This document shows, piece by piece, positions 34,324-42,357 of a DNA stretch of 64,000 bases. The DNA comes from CBDHFN01 sp965262605 (GTDB taxonomy: Bacteria > Pseudomonadota > Alphaproteobacteria > JASGCL01): NCBI GenBank assembly GCA_965262605.1, contig CBDHFN010000003.1, positions 434,001 through 498,000 of the forward strand, written 5' to 3'. The number at the start of each line of letters is the position of its first letter. Position 1 is the stretch's first letter. The notes beneath the pieces are model-generated. The model had not been told where the DNA came from and made no database searches. It saw only the letters and a list, made by a program, of their open reading frames with translations. The translations under genes were made by a program, and so were the position numbers.

Positions 34324-34937
34324 TAATTTTGCCCCCATAATTTTTGTGCATTTTCCATGATTTTTATGGTTAAATCAATATCTAAAACAGGTGTTTCATC
34401 GTAAATATTATCTGAAAATTTGGGTAATTTCAAGGCTAATCTTTGGGTGAAATATGCGTCTTGGATATTGGCTGCCCAAATTAAATACCCTTGATGTGCG
34501 GCATGGTTAATATTGTGCCAAGCCCCATTTTTAGGCGCGCTGTCTTGATATTGGTTAAGCATTGTTTGAAAATTATCGCCCATGATTTGCATAATTTCGC
34601 GCAATTTCGTGCCATCAATAATTTTAATGACGGCGCAATAATTGGCGACCAAGCCCAATTTCAAGCAAATTTTAAAGCAAATTTCAGGCGATAATAACGC
34701 CATTTGGTGAAAAATATCGGCATTAACCGATAATTTATTGGGTAATTGCAAACCAAGTTTTTTGATAATAATTTGATTAAATTGTGCGGTGCCCAAAAAT
34801 CGCCGATAGGAAAAATATAAAATTTTATCATCGCCCACTATGGTGTTAAGCCAGCTTTGATGGGTATAGGCTGATGGGTTAAATATAAATTCTTGCCAAA
34901 TTTTATCGTGAATGCTGGTATTTTGCGCTAAATTCAT
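34323..34937 (-). CDS. sctK: Type III secretion sorting-platform protein SctK
   Basis: 204 residues. The N-terminal FIFNPSAYTHQSWL matches the conserved FNxxPxxYxHxSWL-type segment of SctK proteins, and LSPEICFKICLKLGLVANYCAVIKIIDG matches the second conserved helix pair. SctK links the ring protein SctD to SctQ in the cytoplasmic sorting platform. It overlaps sctL by one base and follows the next gene by one base, within one operon. Similarity outside the N-terminal motif is weak, as usual for SctK. Confidence 0.7.
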   Translation of the reverse strand: MNLAQNTSIHDKIWQEFIFNPSAYTHQSWLNTIVGDDKILYFSYRRFLGTAQFNQIIIKKLGLQLPNKLSVNADIFHQMALLSPEICFKICLKLGLVANYCAVIKIIDGTKLREIMQIMGDNFQTMLNQYQDSAPKNGAWHNINHAAHQGYLIWAANIQDAYFTQRLALKLPKFSDNIYDETPVLDIDLTIKIMENAQKLWGQN

Positions 34938-34938
34938 G

Positions 34939-35391
34939 TTAAATCATCAAAAAATTATTATTATGGTGCGCGATAATGGGTGCTTGAATTTCAAGATTCA
35001 AAAATTTACGGGCATTAACCACTGATTGCGCCATAAAAACCAGCGAATTTTTCAAGCTTATTGCCGACATATTTTCATGGTTGGCAAAAATTGCCTGCAT
35101 CACTAAATCTTTATCTTTAATACGAATCGCGGCGTTCATGATTTTTTGCAACGAATGATTATGGTCAAGCGCGGCGGCGCATAATTTTTGGCTGACGGCT
35201 TCTTCGTTCGGTAAATGCACCACCAAAGCGCGCGCAATTATTGGCGCGTCTGACGCAATTGCATCCATGCAAATGGCAATTTTTATATTATCTTGGCTAA
35301 CAAATTCATATTGTTCCATGCCATCTTGCGTGATAAATTGCGTTAATTTATGTTTTTGGGCAAATTGCCTGATTAGCTGTTGATTATTCAT
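34939..35391 (-). CDS. Unknown T3SS-operon protein, possible second CesT-like chaperone
   Basis: 150 residues, predicted alpha/beta. The order of a helix (QLIRQFAQKHKLTQFI), paired strands (MEQYEFVSQDNIKIAICMDAI; IIARALVVHL), a helix (AVSQKLCAAALDHNHSLQKI), and a strand-helix ending (DKDLVMQAIFANHE; LKNSLVFMAQSVVNARKFL) resembles class I secretion chaperones of the same length. I see no decisive signature. Its start overlaps the carbonic-anhydrase-like gene by 8 bp, and sctK starts 1 bp after its stop, so it belongs to the secretion operon. Confidence 0.5.
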   Translation of the reverse strand: MNNQQLIRQFAQKHKLTQFITQDGMEQYEFVSQDNIKIAICMDAIASDAPIIARALVVHLPNEEAVSQKLCAAALDHNHSLQKIMNAAIRIKDKDLVMQAIFANHENMSAISLKNSLVFMAQSVVNARKFLNLEIQAPIIAHHNNNFLMI

Positions 35392-36091
35392 TATTTTGAC
35401 TCAAAATTACTTCGGCGGGCATAAATAATTCGCCATAATTGCCAATCCATAAATCGCCATTGGCAATATCAAACCACCAAGCCGATAATTGAATTTTATC
35501 GGGTAAATTAGCTTGAATCATTGGGTAATTGCTTAATCGTTTAATCGCCAATGATAAAATGGATCGTTCTAAGAAATCATTATAATGCGCGATTAAATCG
35601 CTGGACGCTTCGGTAATTGTATCCACTAAGCCTTGATTAAAATCCATTAATTCCCCAAAACATTCAAGCGCAAATTCTTGGCTTAACGATAATTTTTGTG
35701 ATTGATTTTGATGATTTTTGGCATTTAATATTTGTTCATAAACATTGGCGCAAAAACCATTGCCCGAGTGCATGATGATTTTAATATCGCTAATTTGGCA
35801 ATGATTAATCGCGTAATCAAGTTCTAGATTAAATTGTTGATTTTGTGCGCCTTCTTGATAAATTGCCGGCATTGCCCCCATGCACCGATAAACATAAAGA
35901 TCATTGGGGTTAACTTGGGTAATGGTAATGGGGTCAATGGGGAAATCAGCGGTTGTGATGATTAAAACTTTGGGTTTATTGGCAGATTTATCAATTTTGT
36001 TAAATAATTCTGGGTGGTCGCGATAATTTTTATTGCGAAAATTTAACGAATTTTCAATCATATCCATGGTTAATCGGGTCGTATCTTGCAT
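35384..36091 (-). CDS. Beta-carbonic-anhydrase-like protein without zinc cysteines, in the T3SS operon
   Basis: 235 residues that align in order with beta-carbonic anhydrases: NRNKNYRDHPELF-like start (18-30), KPKVLIITTADFPIDPITIT (39-58; family KPKVLxIxCSDSRxxPxxIT), NPNDLYVYRCMGAM (61-74; family PGDLFVxRNxGN), LDYAINHCQISDIKIIMHSGNG (91-112; family LEYAVxxLxVxxIxVxGHSGCG), and near the end LSAWWFDIANGDLW (202-215). The zinc ligands are altered: first Cys is T47, third ligand Cys is N111, only H108 remains. In the Asp-Arg dyad D49 stays but Arg is P51. It should therefore not be a normal carbonic anhydrase. It starts at the sctC stop and overlaps the next gene. Confidence 0.75.
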   Translation of the reverse strand: MQDTTRLTMDMIENSLNFRNKNYRDHPELFNKIDKSANKPKVLIITTADFPIDPITITQVNPNDLYVYRCMGAMPAIYQEGAQNQQFNLELDYAINHCQISDIKIIMHSGNGFCANVYEQILNAKNHQNQSQKLSLSQEFALECFGELMDFNQGLVDTITEASSDLIAHYNDFLERSILSLAIKRLSNYPMIQANLPDKIQLSAWWFDIANGDLWIGNYGELFMPAEVILSQNNE

Positions 36092-37791
36092 TATTTTATC
36101 GCCTTTATTGTTGGTTTGATAATATAAACCCGTATATATTCGCGGTTTTCGGTTTTTTCATTACGAAACGCATATCCTAAAATTGGTAAATCGCCTAAGA
36201 ATGGCACTTTATTGTCAGATTGCACCTTAGTATTGTAAATTCTGCCACCAAAAGCAATGCCATCACCCTCATCTACGATTGCTTGGGTTGTCAGGCGATT
36301 TTGCACCACCCTTGGCAAGCCACCGACTAAGGCAGTGGTTGATGAATCAATCGCGCCATCATCAATATTCACTATCACGCTGATTCGTTTATTCGCGGCA
36401 TCGCCGATAATATGCGGGGTTACCTTTAATAAAGTCGTGGCGCTGACGGGCACAACGGACGAAGCCGCGTTGCTATTGCCTTGCACGGAGACATAAAATG
36501 TATCGCTGGTTGTAAACACGGCTTCGTTATTATCCAAGGTTAGCACCGAAGGCGATGAGATAATTTTACTATCGCCCGTGCTTTCTAAAAGCCGAAAATT
36601 CGCAATCACGGAATCTAAATTGCGAATCACCGAATTTTTGGATAAGGCGCTTAATTTCGTTAAATTTATCCCCAAACTATTAATTGCATTGGCGCTTGAC
36701 GGCGCGCCAAACCCGACCCGATTACCTTGCCCAGAAATTGACCAATCAATGCCGGTTTCGGTTAATTTTGTCGTATTAACATCCACGATATGCGCTTCAA
36801 TATGCACCATTAAATTTGATTTATCCAAAACTTCAATTAAATTTTGATAAAAATAGTAATTTTCTATTTTATCCTTAATAATTAAGGCATTTTGGCGGGC
36901 ATCGGCGGTGATTCTTGCGTCATTAGCATCATTATTTATCGCGGCGTTATTGGTTTGATTGGCGGTGGTAATTTGCCCTTGCGGGGATAAGTTCGGCGAT
37001 AAGTTCGGCGGTATATTGGGGTTTTGGTTATCCTCCAAGGCTGGAAGGCGCGGTAATTTTTCTTGCTTATTAGCGCCTTCAAGAATTTTCTTGGGCTCAT
37101 TTTGCGCCAATTGCAACATGTCGCGCATTAACGAAGCCACACCGCGCACGGGAATTTTTTGCTCGCCATAAGAAAAAATTTTATCCTCCGCCCATGAATG
37201 TGTTAATTTAAAAATCATCAAGCTGACATCGGAATCGCCGCCTAAAATCACAATATCACTTTGAGTTTGGTTAATTATTTCGCTGTTTAAAGTTAATTTA
37301 TCAAGCCACCATTTCGGACCGCTAAATGTCATGCTATTGTCAATATTAATGCGATTTTCAATTTTAAATAAAGAACCGCGGTATTTTTTGGGGGAATTTA
37401 GCGATAAAAAAGTTTGGGCGCGCCGATTAGTGCTAAACGCAAAATTCATGGTTTCAATATCTTGGGGATTATATAAATGCAGATTGCCGTCTTCCATGCC
37501 CCATAATAATTTATTATCACGGGCAAATTCGGCGATAAAATCATGGAAATTTTGTGAAACCCAAGCCCCAGAAATTTTATCATTACTTAAATTCGGTGAT
37601 TTAATGATATTACATTCGCATAAACGGCTTAAATCAGGTAAAATTTCATAAAGATTTTGCGCATTAGTGCGATATTCAATCGCGCTATTATTGGGCGCGG
37701 CTAAACTAAATTTTGGCAATACCCATAAATTCACCGCCGCCAAAAGCAACATGATAATAAAGAAAATTTTATTTTTAATATGGATATTCAT
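36091..37791 (-). CDS. sctC: Type III secretion outer-membrane secretin SctC
   Basis: Outer-membrane ring protein of 566 residues. A signal peptide ends near FSLAAPN. N-domains follow: YEILPDLSRLCECNIIKSPNL with ISGAWVSQNFHDFIAEFARDNKLLWGMEDGNLHLY, the typical SctC N0-N1 wording. A proline/asparagine-rich linker is near 250-280. The secretin core (about 320-566) includes AHIVDVNTTKLTETGIDWSI, KIISSPSVLTLDNNEAVF and GDLPILGYAFRNEKTENREYIRVYIIKP. First gene of the operon, with a strong promoter upstream. Type II and IV secretins differ in the N-domain and length. Confidence 0.9.
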   Translation of the reverse strand: MNIHIKNKIFFIIMLLLAAVNLWVLPKFSLAAPNNSAIEYRTNAQNLYEILPDLSRLCECNIIKSPNLSNDKISGAWVSQNFHDFIAEFARDNKLLWGMEDGNLHLYNPQDIETMNFAFSTNRRAQTFLSLNSPKKYRGSLFKIENRINIDNSMTFSGPKWWLDKLTLNSEIINQTQSDIVILGGDSDVSLMIFKLTHSWAEDKIFSYGEQKIPVRGVASLMRDMLQLAQNEPKKILEGANKQEKLPRLPALEDNQNPNIPPNLSPNLSPQGQITTANQTNNAAINNDANDARITADARQNALIIKDKIENYYFYQNLIEVLDKSNLMVHIEAHIVDVNTTKLTETGIDWSISGQGNRVGFGAPSSANAINSLGINLTKLSALSKNSVIRNLDSVIANFRLLESTGDSKIISSPSVLTLDNNEAVFTTSDTFYVSVQGNSNAASSVVPVSATTLLKVTPHIIGDAANKRISVIVNIDDGAIDSSTTALVGGLPRVVQNRLTTQAIVDEGDGIAFGGRIYNTKVQSDNKVPFLGDLPILGYAFRNEKTENREYIRVYIIKPTIKAIK

Positions 37792-37835
37792 GAATACTTC
37801 CCAATATTTTTAATTTTATTTGCGTATATACTTGG

Positions 37836-37864
37836 AATATACATGAAAAACCACTTATTGTCAA
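37836..37864 (-). promoter_or_regulatory. Promoter of the T3SS operon
   Basis: Reading leftwards: TTGACA (37864-37859), 17 bp, TATATT (37841-37836). An imperfect palindrome GTATATACTTGGAATATAC (37824-37842) overlaps the -10 and start region and could be an operator. The sctC start is at 37791 with GGGAAG before it. Confidence 0.65.
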
Positions 37865-37898
37865 TATAACAAAATTCAACCATATAAAATTTTATTTA

Positions 37899-37955
37899 TA
37901 TAGTCAAAATACCCAATAGATTTAAAATAAATCTATTGGTCAGATTTTGACTATA
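37899..37955. repeat. Nested palindrome upstream of the T3SS promoter
   Basis: Outer arms TATAGTCAAAAT/ATTTTGACTATA enclose a perfect 12-bp stem CCAATAGATTTA-AAA-TAAATCTATTGG. A similar smaller hairpin (CCAATGAAT...ATTCATTGG) is at 38231-38255. Another inverted repeat (TTAAGGGGGGATTTT with AAAAATCCCCCTTAA) follows at about 37975-38017. Confidence 0.85.
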
Positions 37956-38008
37956 AAGGGGGTTGTTAAGGGGGGATTTTGAGCTGTTGCGTTAGCACAG
38001 AGAAAAAA

Positions 38009-38074
38009 TCCCCCTTAAACTCAAAATATTTAATCCCGTTAGCGATGATAATTTTTAATATTATTGGGGAATCA
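38009..38074 (-). repeat. 66-bp inverted repeat, right boundary of the T3SS block
   Basis: Reverse complement of 31832-31897 with one mismatch. Both copies point their TGATTCCCC end outwards, so 31832-38074 (6,243 bp) has the layout of a unit with long terminal inverted repeats. Confidence 0.9.
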
Positions 38075-38288
38075 TGGTATATATCCTAATTTGCGTCAAG
38101 AATTAGTATAATCGGGGCAATGCAAGCTGCCTCGCATTTTAATATTTTCGTGATTGGGGAATGTTGCCATAAATAAATTACTTGATAAAATATTAAATTC
38201 ATATATTAATTTAATTTATGTTGAAAATACCCAATGAATACTAAAAATTCATTGGTTTAATTTTTAACATTATTGGGGAATCAGGTAT
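38075..38288. other. Repeat-rich leader before the flavin reductase gene
   Basis: No gene is seen. 38086-38110 is a half-copy of the palindrome found after flgD (20086-20140), 38231-38255 is a hairpin, and 38258-38284 is a 27-bp partial copy of the T3SS boundary repeat (26/27), whose GGGGAATCAGG end provides the likely ribosome site for the next gene. Confidence 0.75.
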
Positions 38289-38807
38289 ATGAATAATATT
38301 GTTAATTGCACCAAAGATATTTTTTTAGAAGCCATGCGCAAAACCATCAATGGCGTTTGCGTGATTGCGTGTTTAGATGCAAATCAAGGTAAACACGGGC
38401 TTACTATCAGCTCTTTTGCCTCCATCGCGGTTGACCCTGAAATTATCATGGTGGCTATCAATCAAAAATCAAAAATCTGCCGAATTATTCATGAATATCA
38501 AGAAATTTCCGTGAATATTTTAGCGCAAAATCAACAAGAAATTGCGCAAATATTTTCTGGACGGCATGAAAATCCAGAAAAAAATTACCAATTTAACGAA
38601 AATAATTGGGCAAATCAACCACTGCCTTATCTTCGCGAATGTCTGGCAAGCTTATTTGCCAAAATCATAAAAATTGATTATATCGGCACGCATCATGTGA
38701 TTTTTGCCCAAGTTTATGAAATTAATCAAGGCATTGAATCCCTGCCGCTTGTTTATGGCGACAGGCAATATCTTGCCATTGCCCCGTATAAAAAGGCAAA
38801 TATTTAA
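38289..38807 (+). CDS. Flavin reductase family protein
   Basis: 172-residue FMN-binding split-barrel protein of the flavin-reductase-like family, which supplies reduced flavin to monooxygenases or acts directly on substrates. Family pattern: FLEAMRKTINGVCVIACLD, GLTISSFASIAVDPEIIMVAINQKSKICRII, and SVNILAQNQQEIAQIFSG. No monooxygenase partner is adjacent. The ribosome site lies within the preceding repeat. The stop overlaps the next start (TAATG). Confidence 0.85.
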   Translation: MNNIVNCTKDIFLEAMRKTINGVCVIACLDANQGKHGLTISSFASIAVDPEIIMVAINQKSKICRIIHEYQEISVNILAQNQQEIAQIFSGRHENPEKNYQFNENNWANQPLPYLRECLASLFAKIIKIDYIGTHHVIFAQVYEINQGIESLPLVYGDRQYLAIAPYKKANI

Positions 38808-39412
38808 TGCCTAAAATAAGTTTTGCGCAAAAAATATTATGGGCAATTTTGCTGGGTTTCTTGGGTTTATTAATGGTGCTTTGCGCATGGCAAGTTAGCC
38901 GTTATTATGAAAAAATTGCCATGCAGCCCCCAAAAATCAACGAATATCACGGCGAATTTCGTGCCGATAGCCAGTTAAATTTATTGGCGCGCACCGATGG
39001 TAATGGCAATTTAGGCACGGATATAATCGCCTTATTTATCAGCGAAAATGGGCAAAATTACGCCGTTAATTTAGGGTTTTACCCGCAAAACAAAGAATTT
39101 ATCTTGCCAAAAGGCAAATTAACGATGCAAGCAGCCAGCATTAAGCCTTATAAATCGTTTTTTCAGCCCAATAATAATTGGCAAAAACAGCAATTTTATT
39201 ACCCAGATATTCAAGATTTTCAAAAAATTTGGTCAATTGACATTGCCAATGAAATATTATATAGCCAACATACCGCAAAAGACATGCCAACGCCAAGGGC
39301 ATGGATTGTGGTCAATAATCATCTAAATTATGCGCTGACTTGGGGGATTTTGGCGGGTATTTTAGCCGTGTTTATTGCAAAATTATTTATTAATCAGCGG
39401 AGTAAAAAATGA
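38807..39412 (+). CDS. SURF1-like protein
   Basis: 201-residue membrane protein resembling SURF1, a factor for cytochrome c oxidase (heme a) assembly. The N-terminal helix LWAILLGFLGLLMVLCAWQVSRYYEK corresponds to the family LGxWQxxRxxxK segment, VNLGFYPQNKE to the VDRGWVP region, and the C-terminal helix after NNHLNYALTWGILAGILAVF to the NxHLxYAxTW motif. It is shorter than most SURF1 proteins (about 230-260). The flanking genes overlap by 1 and 4 bp. No oxidase gene is in the window. Confidence 0.75.
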   Translation: MPKISFAQKILWAILLGFLGLLMVLCAWQVSRYYEKIAMQPPKINEYHGEFRADSQLNLLARTDGNGNLGTDIIALFISENGQNYAVNLGFYPQNKEFILPKGKLTMQAASIKPYKSFFQPNNNWQKQQFYYPDIQDFQKIWSIDIANEILYSQHTAKDMPTPRAWIVVNNHLNYALTWGILAGILAVFIAKLFINQRSKK

Positions 39413-40050
39413 ACTTAACTGGACCTAAATATCTGCCAAACCACCCCGATTCTGCGATAATTTTATTGCATGGTTATGGCTCAAATGGCGATGATTTATT
39501 TGAAATTGGGCGATTATGGGCGCAAAATTGCCCGCAAAGCGCAATTTTTTCACCCAATGCCCCTATGCAATTAATGCCTTGGGGGTATCAATGGTTTCCC
39601 ATTGACGAAATTACCCCGCAAAAAATGGCGCAAGGTTGCGCAACTTGTTGTGAAACCATGACAATATTTCTAAACAGCATCATTAATGATTATAAAATTC
39701 CCGCAAAACGCGTGATATTAAGCGGTTTTTCCCAAGGCTGTATGGTTGCGAATTATGTGGCTTATCGGCAAGAATTTGCCATTGGCGGAGTGCTTGGATA
39801 TTCGGGGGGCGCGCCCGCATCAGCCGATTTAACCATTGAACAATGCGCAATAACGAAAAATATTCCATATTATTTAATTCATGGCAAGGATGATTCGGTG
39901 GTGCCGTATCAACATAGCGAACAATCGCATGAAAATTATAAAAAACATGGAATTATTGGCAAAATTATGCTAGAAGACCATCTGCCCCATTCAATTTCGC
40001 CAAAAGGCGTAAGCGAAGGGCTTAATTTTATTCAAGAGGTGCTACAATGA
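39409..40050 (+). CDS. Phospholipase/carboxylesterase (alpha/beta hydrolase)
   Basis: 213-residue serine hydrolase of the phospholipase/carboxylesterase family. Oxyanion segment LLHGYGSNGDD, nucleophile in GFSQGCMVA, Asp in HGKDDSVVPY and His in DHLPHSISP make a full catalytic triad. Substrate is not predictable. Overlaps both neighbours by 4 bp. Confidence 0.9.
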   Translation: MNLTGPKYLPNHPDSAIILLHGYGSNGDDLFEIGRLWAQNCPQSAIFSPNAPMQLMPWGYQWFPIDEITPQKMAQGCATCCETMTIFLNSIINDYKIPAKRVILSGFSQGCMVANYVAYRQEFAIGGVLGYSGGAPASADLTIEQCAITKNIPYYLIHGKDDSVVPYQHSEQSHENYKKHGIIGKIMLEDHLPHSISPKGVSEGLNFIQEVLQ

Positions 40051-41318
40051 ACAAAGAAAAAATTGCTGTAATTGGTTTGGGTTATGTCGGCTTGCCCGTG
40101 GCTTTGGCTTTGGCGGAAAATTTTGAAACAATTGGTTTTGATATTAACCAAACGCGCATTGCGCAACTTAAAAACTATCAAGATTTAACCTTAGAAATAT
40201 CCCAAGAAGAACTTAAAAATTCCACCATAAAATTTTCGTTTAACGGCGAAGATTTGCAAAATATTAGCATGTTTATTATCACAGTGCCAACCCCGATTGA
40301 TGAATATCGCAAACCCGATTTGCGCCCATTAATTAATGCGTCTAAGGCGATTGCCCCTTATTTAAGCAAAAATTGTGTTGTTGTTTATGAATCCACGGTA
40401 TACCCCGGCGTAACTGAGGAAGTCTGCGCCCCGATTTTACAGCAATTTGCGCCAAATTTAATCTATAAAACCGATTTTTTCGTGGCTTATTCCCCCGAAC
40501 GAATCAATCCCGGTGATAAAAATCATCGTTTAGCGAATATTCTTAAAATAGTGTCGGGCGATACGCCAGAAACATTGGCGCGTGTCGCAGCAGTTTATGG
40601 CAAAATTATCAAGGCGGGATTGCATCTTGCCAGTTGCATTAAAGTTGCCGAAGCCGCCAAAGTGATTGAAAATACCCAACGCGATGTTAATATTGCCTTG
40701 GTTAATGAATTAGCGATGATTTTTGACAAATTAAATATTCGCACTGATGAGGTTTTGGCGGCGGCTGGGACTAAATGGAATTTTTTAAATTTTAAACCGG
40801 GTTTAGTCGGCGGGCATTGCATCGGTGTTGACCCTTATTATTTAACGGCGCGCGCCGAACAATTGGGTTATAATCCGCAAATTATATTATCGGGGCGACG
40901 CATTAACGACGCGATGGGGGCGTTTATTGCGCAAAAAACGATTAAATTGCTAATCGCGCAAAATATTGCCGTTAAAAATGCTAAAATTGGCATATTGGGT
41001 TTTGCTTTCAAAGAAAATGTGCCTGATTGCCGCAACAGCAAAATCCCTGATATTATTGCTGAATTGCAAAGTTTCGGATGCGAAGTAATAATTCATGACC
41101 CCATGGTTGATAAGGCGGAAGTGAAACATGAATATAACTTAAATCTTGACGATGCAACGGCAATAATAAATTGTGATGCGTTGATTCTTGGCGTGGCGCA
41201 TGACGGATTTAAAAATTGGGATTACGCAAATTCGCTAAAAAAAGGCGGCGTTTTTATTGATGTGAAATCGCAATATTCGGCGCAAGATTTCCCCAATCAA
41301 GCCTATTGGAGTCTTTAG
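40047..41318 (+). CDS. Nucleotide sugar dehydrogenase (TviB/WbpO-like UDP-HexNAc dehydrogenase)
   Basis: 423 residues. N-terminal NAD site VIGLGYVGLPVALALA, then ITVPTPIDEYRKPDL, YESTVYPGVTEE, and the catalytic Cys in GLVGGHCIGVDPYYLTARAEQLGY with GRRINDAMG after it. The TRAxxxGYxPxxILxGRxIND wording favours the UDP-N-acetyl-galactosamine/glucosamine dehydrogenase subgroup used for surface polysaccharides. With the HisF2-like, Maf and O-antigen ligase genes elsewhere in the window it suggests complex surface or flagellin glycans. Confidence 0.88.
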   Translation: MNKEKIAVIGLGYVGLPVALALAENFETIGFDINQTRIAQLKNYQDLTLEISQEELKNSTIKFSFNGEDLQNISMFIITVPTPIDEYRKPDLRPLINASKAIAPYLSKNCVVVYESTVYPGVTEEVCAPILQQFAPNLIYKTDFFVAYSPERINPGDKNHRLANILKIVSGDTPETLARVAAVYGKIIKAGLHLASCIKVAEAAKVIENTQRDVNIALVNELAMIFDKLNIRTDEVLAAAGTKWNFLNFKPGLVGGHCIGVDPYYLTARAEQLGYNPQIILSGRRINDAMGAFIAQKTIKLLIAQNIAVKNAKIGILGFAFKENVPDCRNSKIPDIIAELQSFGCEVIIHDPMVDKAEVKHEYNLNLDDATAIINCDALILGVAHDGFKNWDYANSLKKGGVFIDVKSQYSAQDFPNQAYWSL

Positions 41319-41344
41319 TTGTTGTTTGGTTTAATATTCTTACA

Positions 41345-41449
41345 TTTGTTGCATTAAGAATTATTGCAAGCAATAGAGGGCAGCCGTAGACCAGCGAAGC
41401 TAAAAACATACGACCCGAAGTGAAGGCGTAAACCTGAACGAAGAGAAAA
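41345..41449 (+). repeat. Truncated MITE-like element (copy 3)
   Basis: Starts TTTGTTGCATTAAG, the terminal sequence of the elements at 42003 and 47868, and contains CCCGAAGTGAAGGCGTAA-CCTGAACGAAGAG as in the 47868 copy. The right end is replaced by the repeat mosaic at 41450. Confidence 0.7.
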
Positions 41450-41900
41450 GCTGTTTTATTCGTTATATTTTGGGGGATTCCCCCAAACCCCCTTTACAAA
41501 GAATTTTAAGAATTGAAAAGAATTTTAAGAATTTTTTTCTTTTTCATCATGCAGGCATATATTTTTAACCGAATTTGATTAATTACTATTTTAATAATCC
41601 TATAATCCCATAATCCTATTCAAGCGTAAGCGCAAAATAAGGTGCGACAATAAAATTCTTGCTGTTTTATTCGTTATATTTTTGGGGGATTCCCCCAAAC
41701 CCCCTTCTACAAGAATTTTAAGAATTTTAAGAATTTTTTTCTTTTTCATCATGCAGGCATATATTTTTAAGCCACTTTGATTAATTACTATTTTAATAAT
41801 CCTATAATCCCATAATCCTATTCAAGCGTAAGCGTCAAAACGGGTGCGACAATAAAATTCTTGCTGTTTTATTCGTTATATTTTGGGGGATTTCCCCAAA
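41450..41900. repeat. Approximately 200-bp tandem repeat mosaic, locus B
   Basis: Two full units of about 200 bp: the marker CATCATGCAGGCATATAT occurs at 41545 and 41747 (period 202). Each unit has a GGGGGATTCCCCC hairpin (41469-41487, 41681-41699, variant at 41882-41900), an AAGAATTTT-rich block, the marker, an AATCCTATAATCC block, and AAGCGTAAGCG...GGTGCGACAATAAAATTCTTGCTG. Confidence 0.88.
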
Positions 41901-41913
41901 TATTACGATGGAG

Positions 41914-41998
41914 TATTATAAATAAAATTTTAGTATAAAAAAATGGGGAATGTCCTGATTGAATTAACTATTGACATTATGGTGATATTTAATAATAT
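41914..41998 (+). promoter_or_regulatory. Promoter with upstream GGAATGTCC module (copy 3)
   Basis: TATTATAAATAAAATTTT...AAAAAAATGGGGAATGTCC (41914-41955), 15 bp, TTGACA (41971-41976), 16 bp, TAATAT (41993-41998). It points at rnj, 360 bp downstream, with a MITE-like element between. Confidence 0.5.
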
Positions 41999-42002
41999 GC
42001 TA

Positions 42003-42314
42003 TAGTGTGTTGCATTAAGCTTTTTTGTGAACTAATCGGTTAAAAATCACCTCAAAATCCTCAAATACCCTGCGCTTGCGCTTCGGATTTTTAAGGCAAA
42101 TCATGCTATTCAAAGCATGTTTTGATAAATATTCAATAAATTGAATATTTCCTTTACCCTGCGCTTGCGCTTCGGATTTTTAAGGCAAACCATGCTATTC
42201 AAAGCATGTTTTGATAAATATTCAATAAATTGAATATTTCCTTAAAAATTATTCGGCGGTTTTTCGGTAATTTTTGCCCTCTATTTCTTTGAAAATTCTT
42301 AATGCAACAAACTA
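42003..42314. repeat. MITE-like element (copy 1) with internal 89-bp tandem duplication
   Basis: 312 bp bounded by TAGTGTGTTGCATTAAG (42003-42019) and its near-perfect complement CTTAATGCAACAAACTA (42298-42314). Inside, 42067-42155 and 42156-42244 are near-identical 89-bp copies carrying CCCTGCGCTTGCGCTTCGG, the hairpin CATGCT-ATTCAA-AGCATG, and AATATTCAATAAATTGAATATT-type symmetry. No coding sequence is evident. Confidence 0.85.
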
Positions 42315-42357
42315 TGCCATTTAATCTATAACCCAATATTATCAAATAAAGACTCCA

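Noticed and set aside
35384..36091. Ordinary active beta-carbonic anhydrase
   Set aside because: Two zinc ligands and the dyad Arg are substituted.
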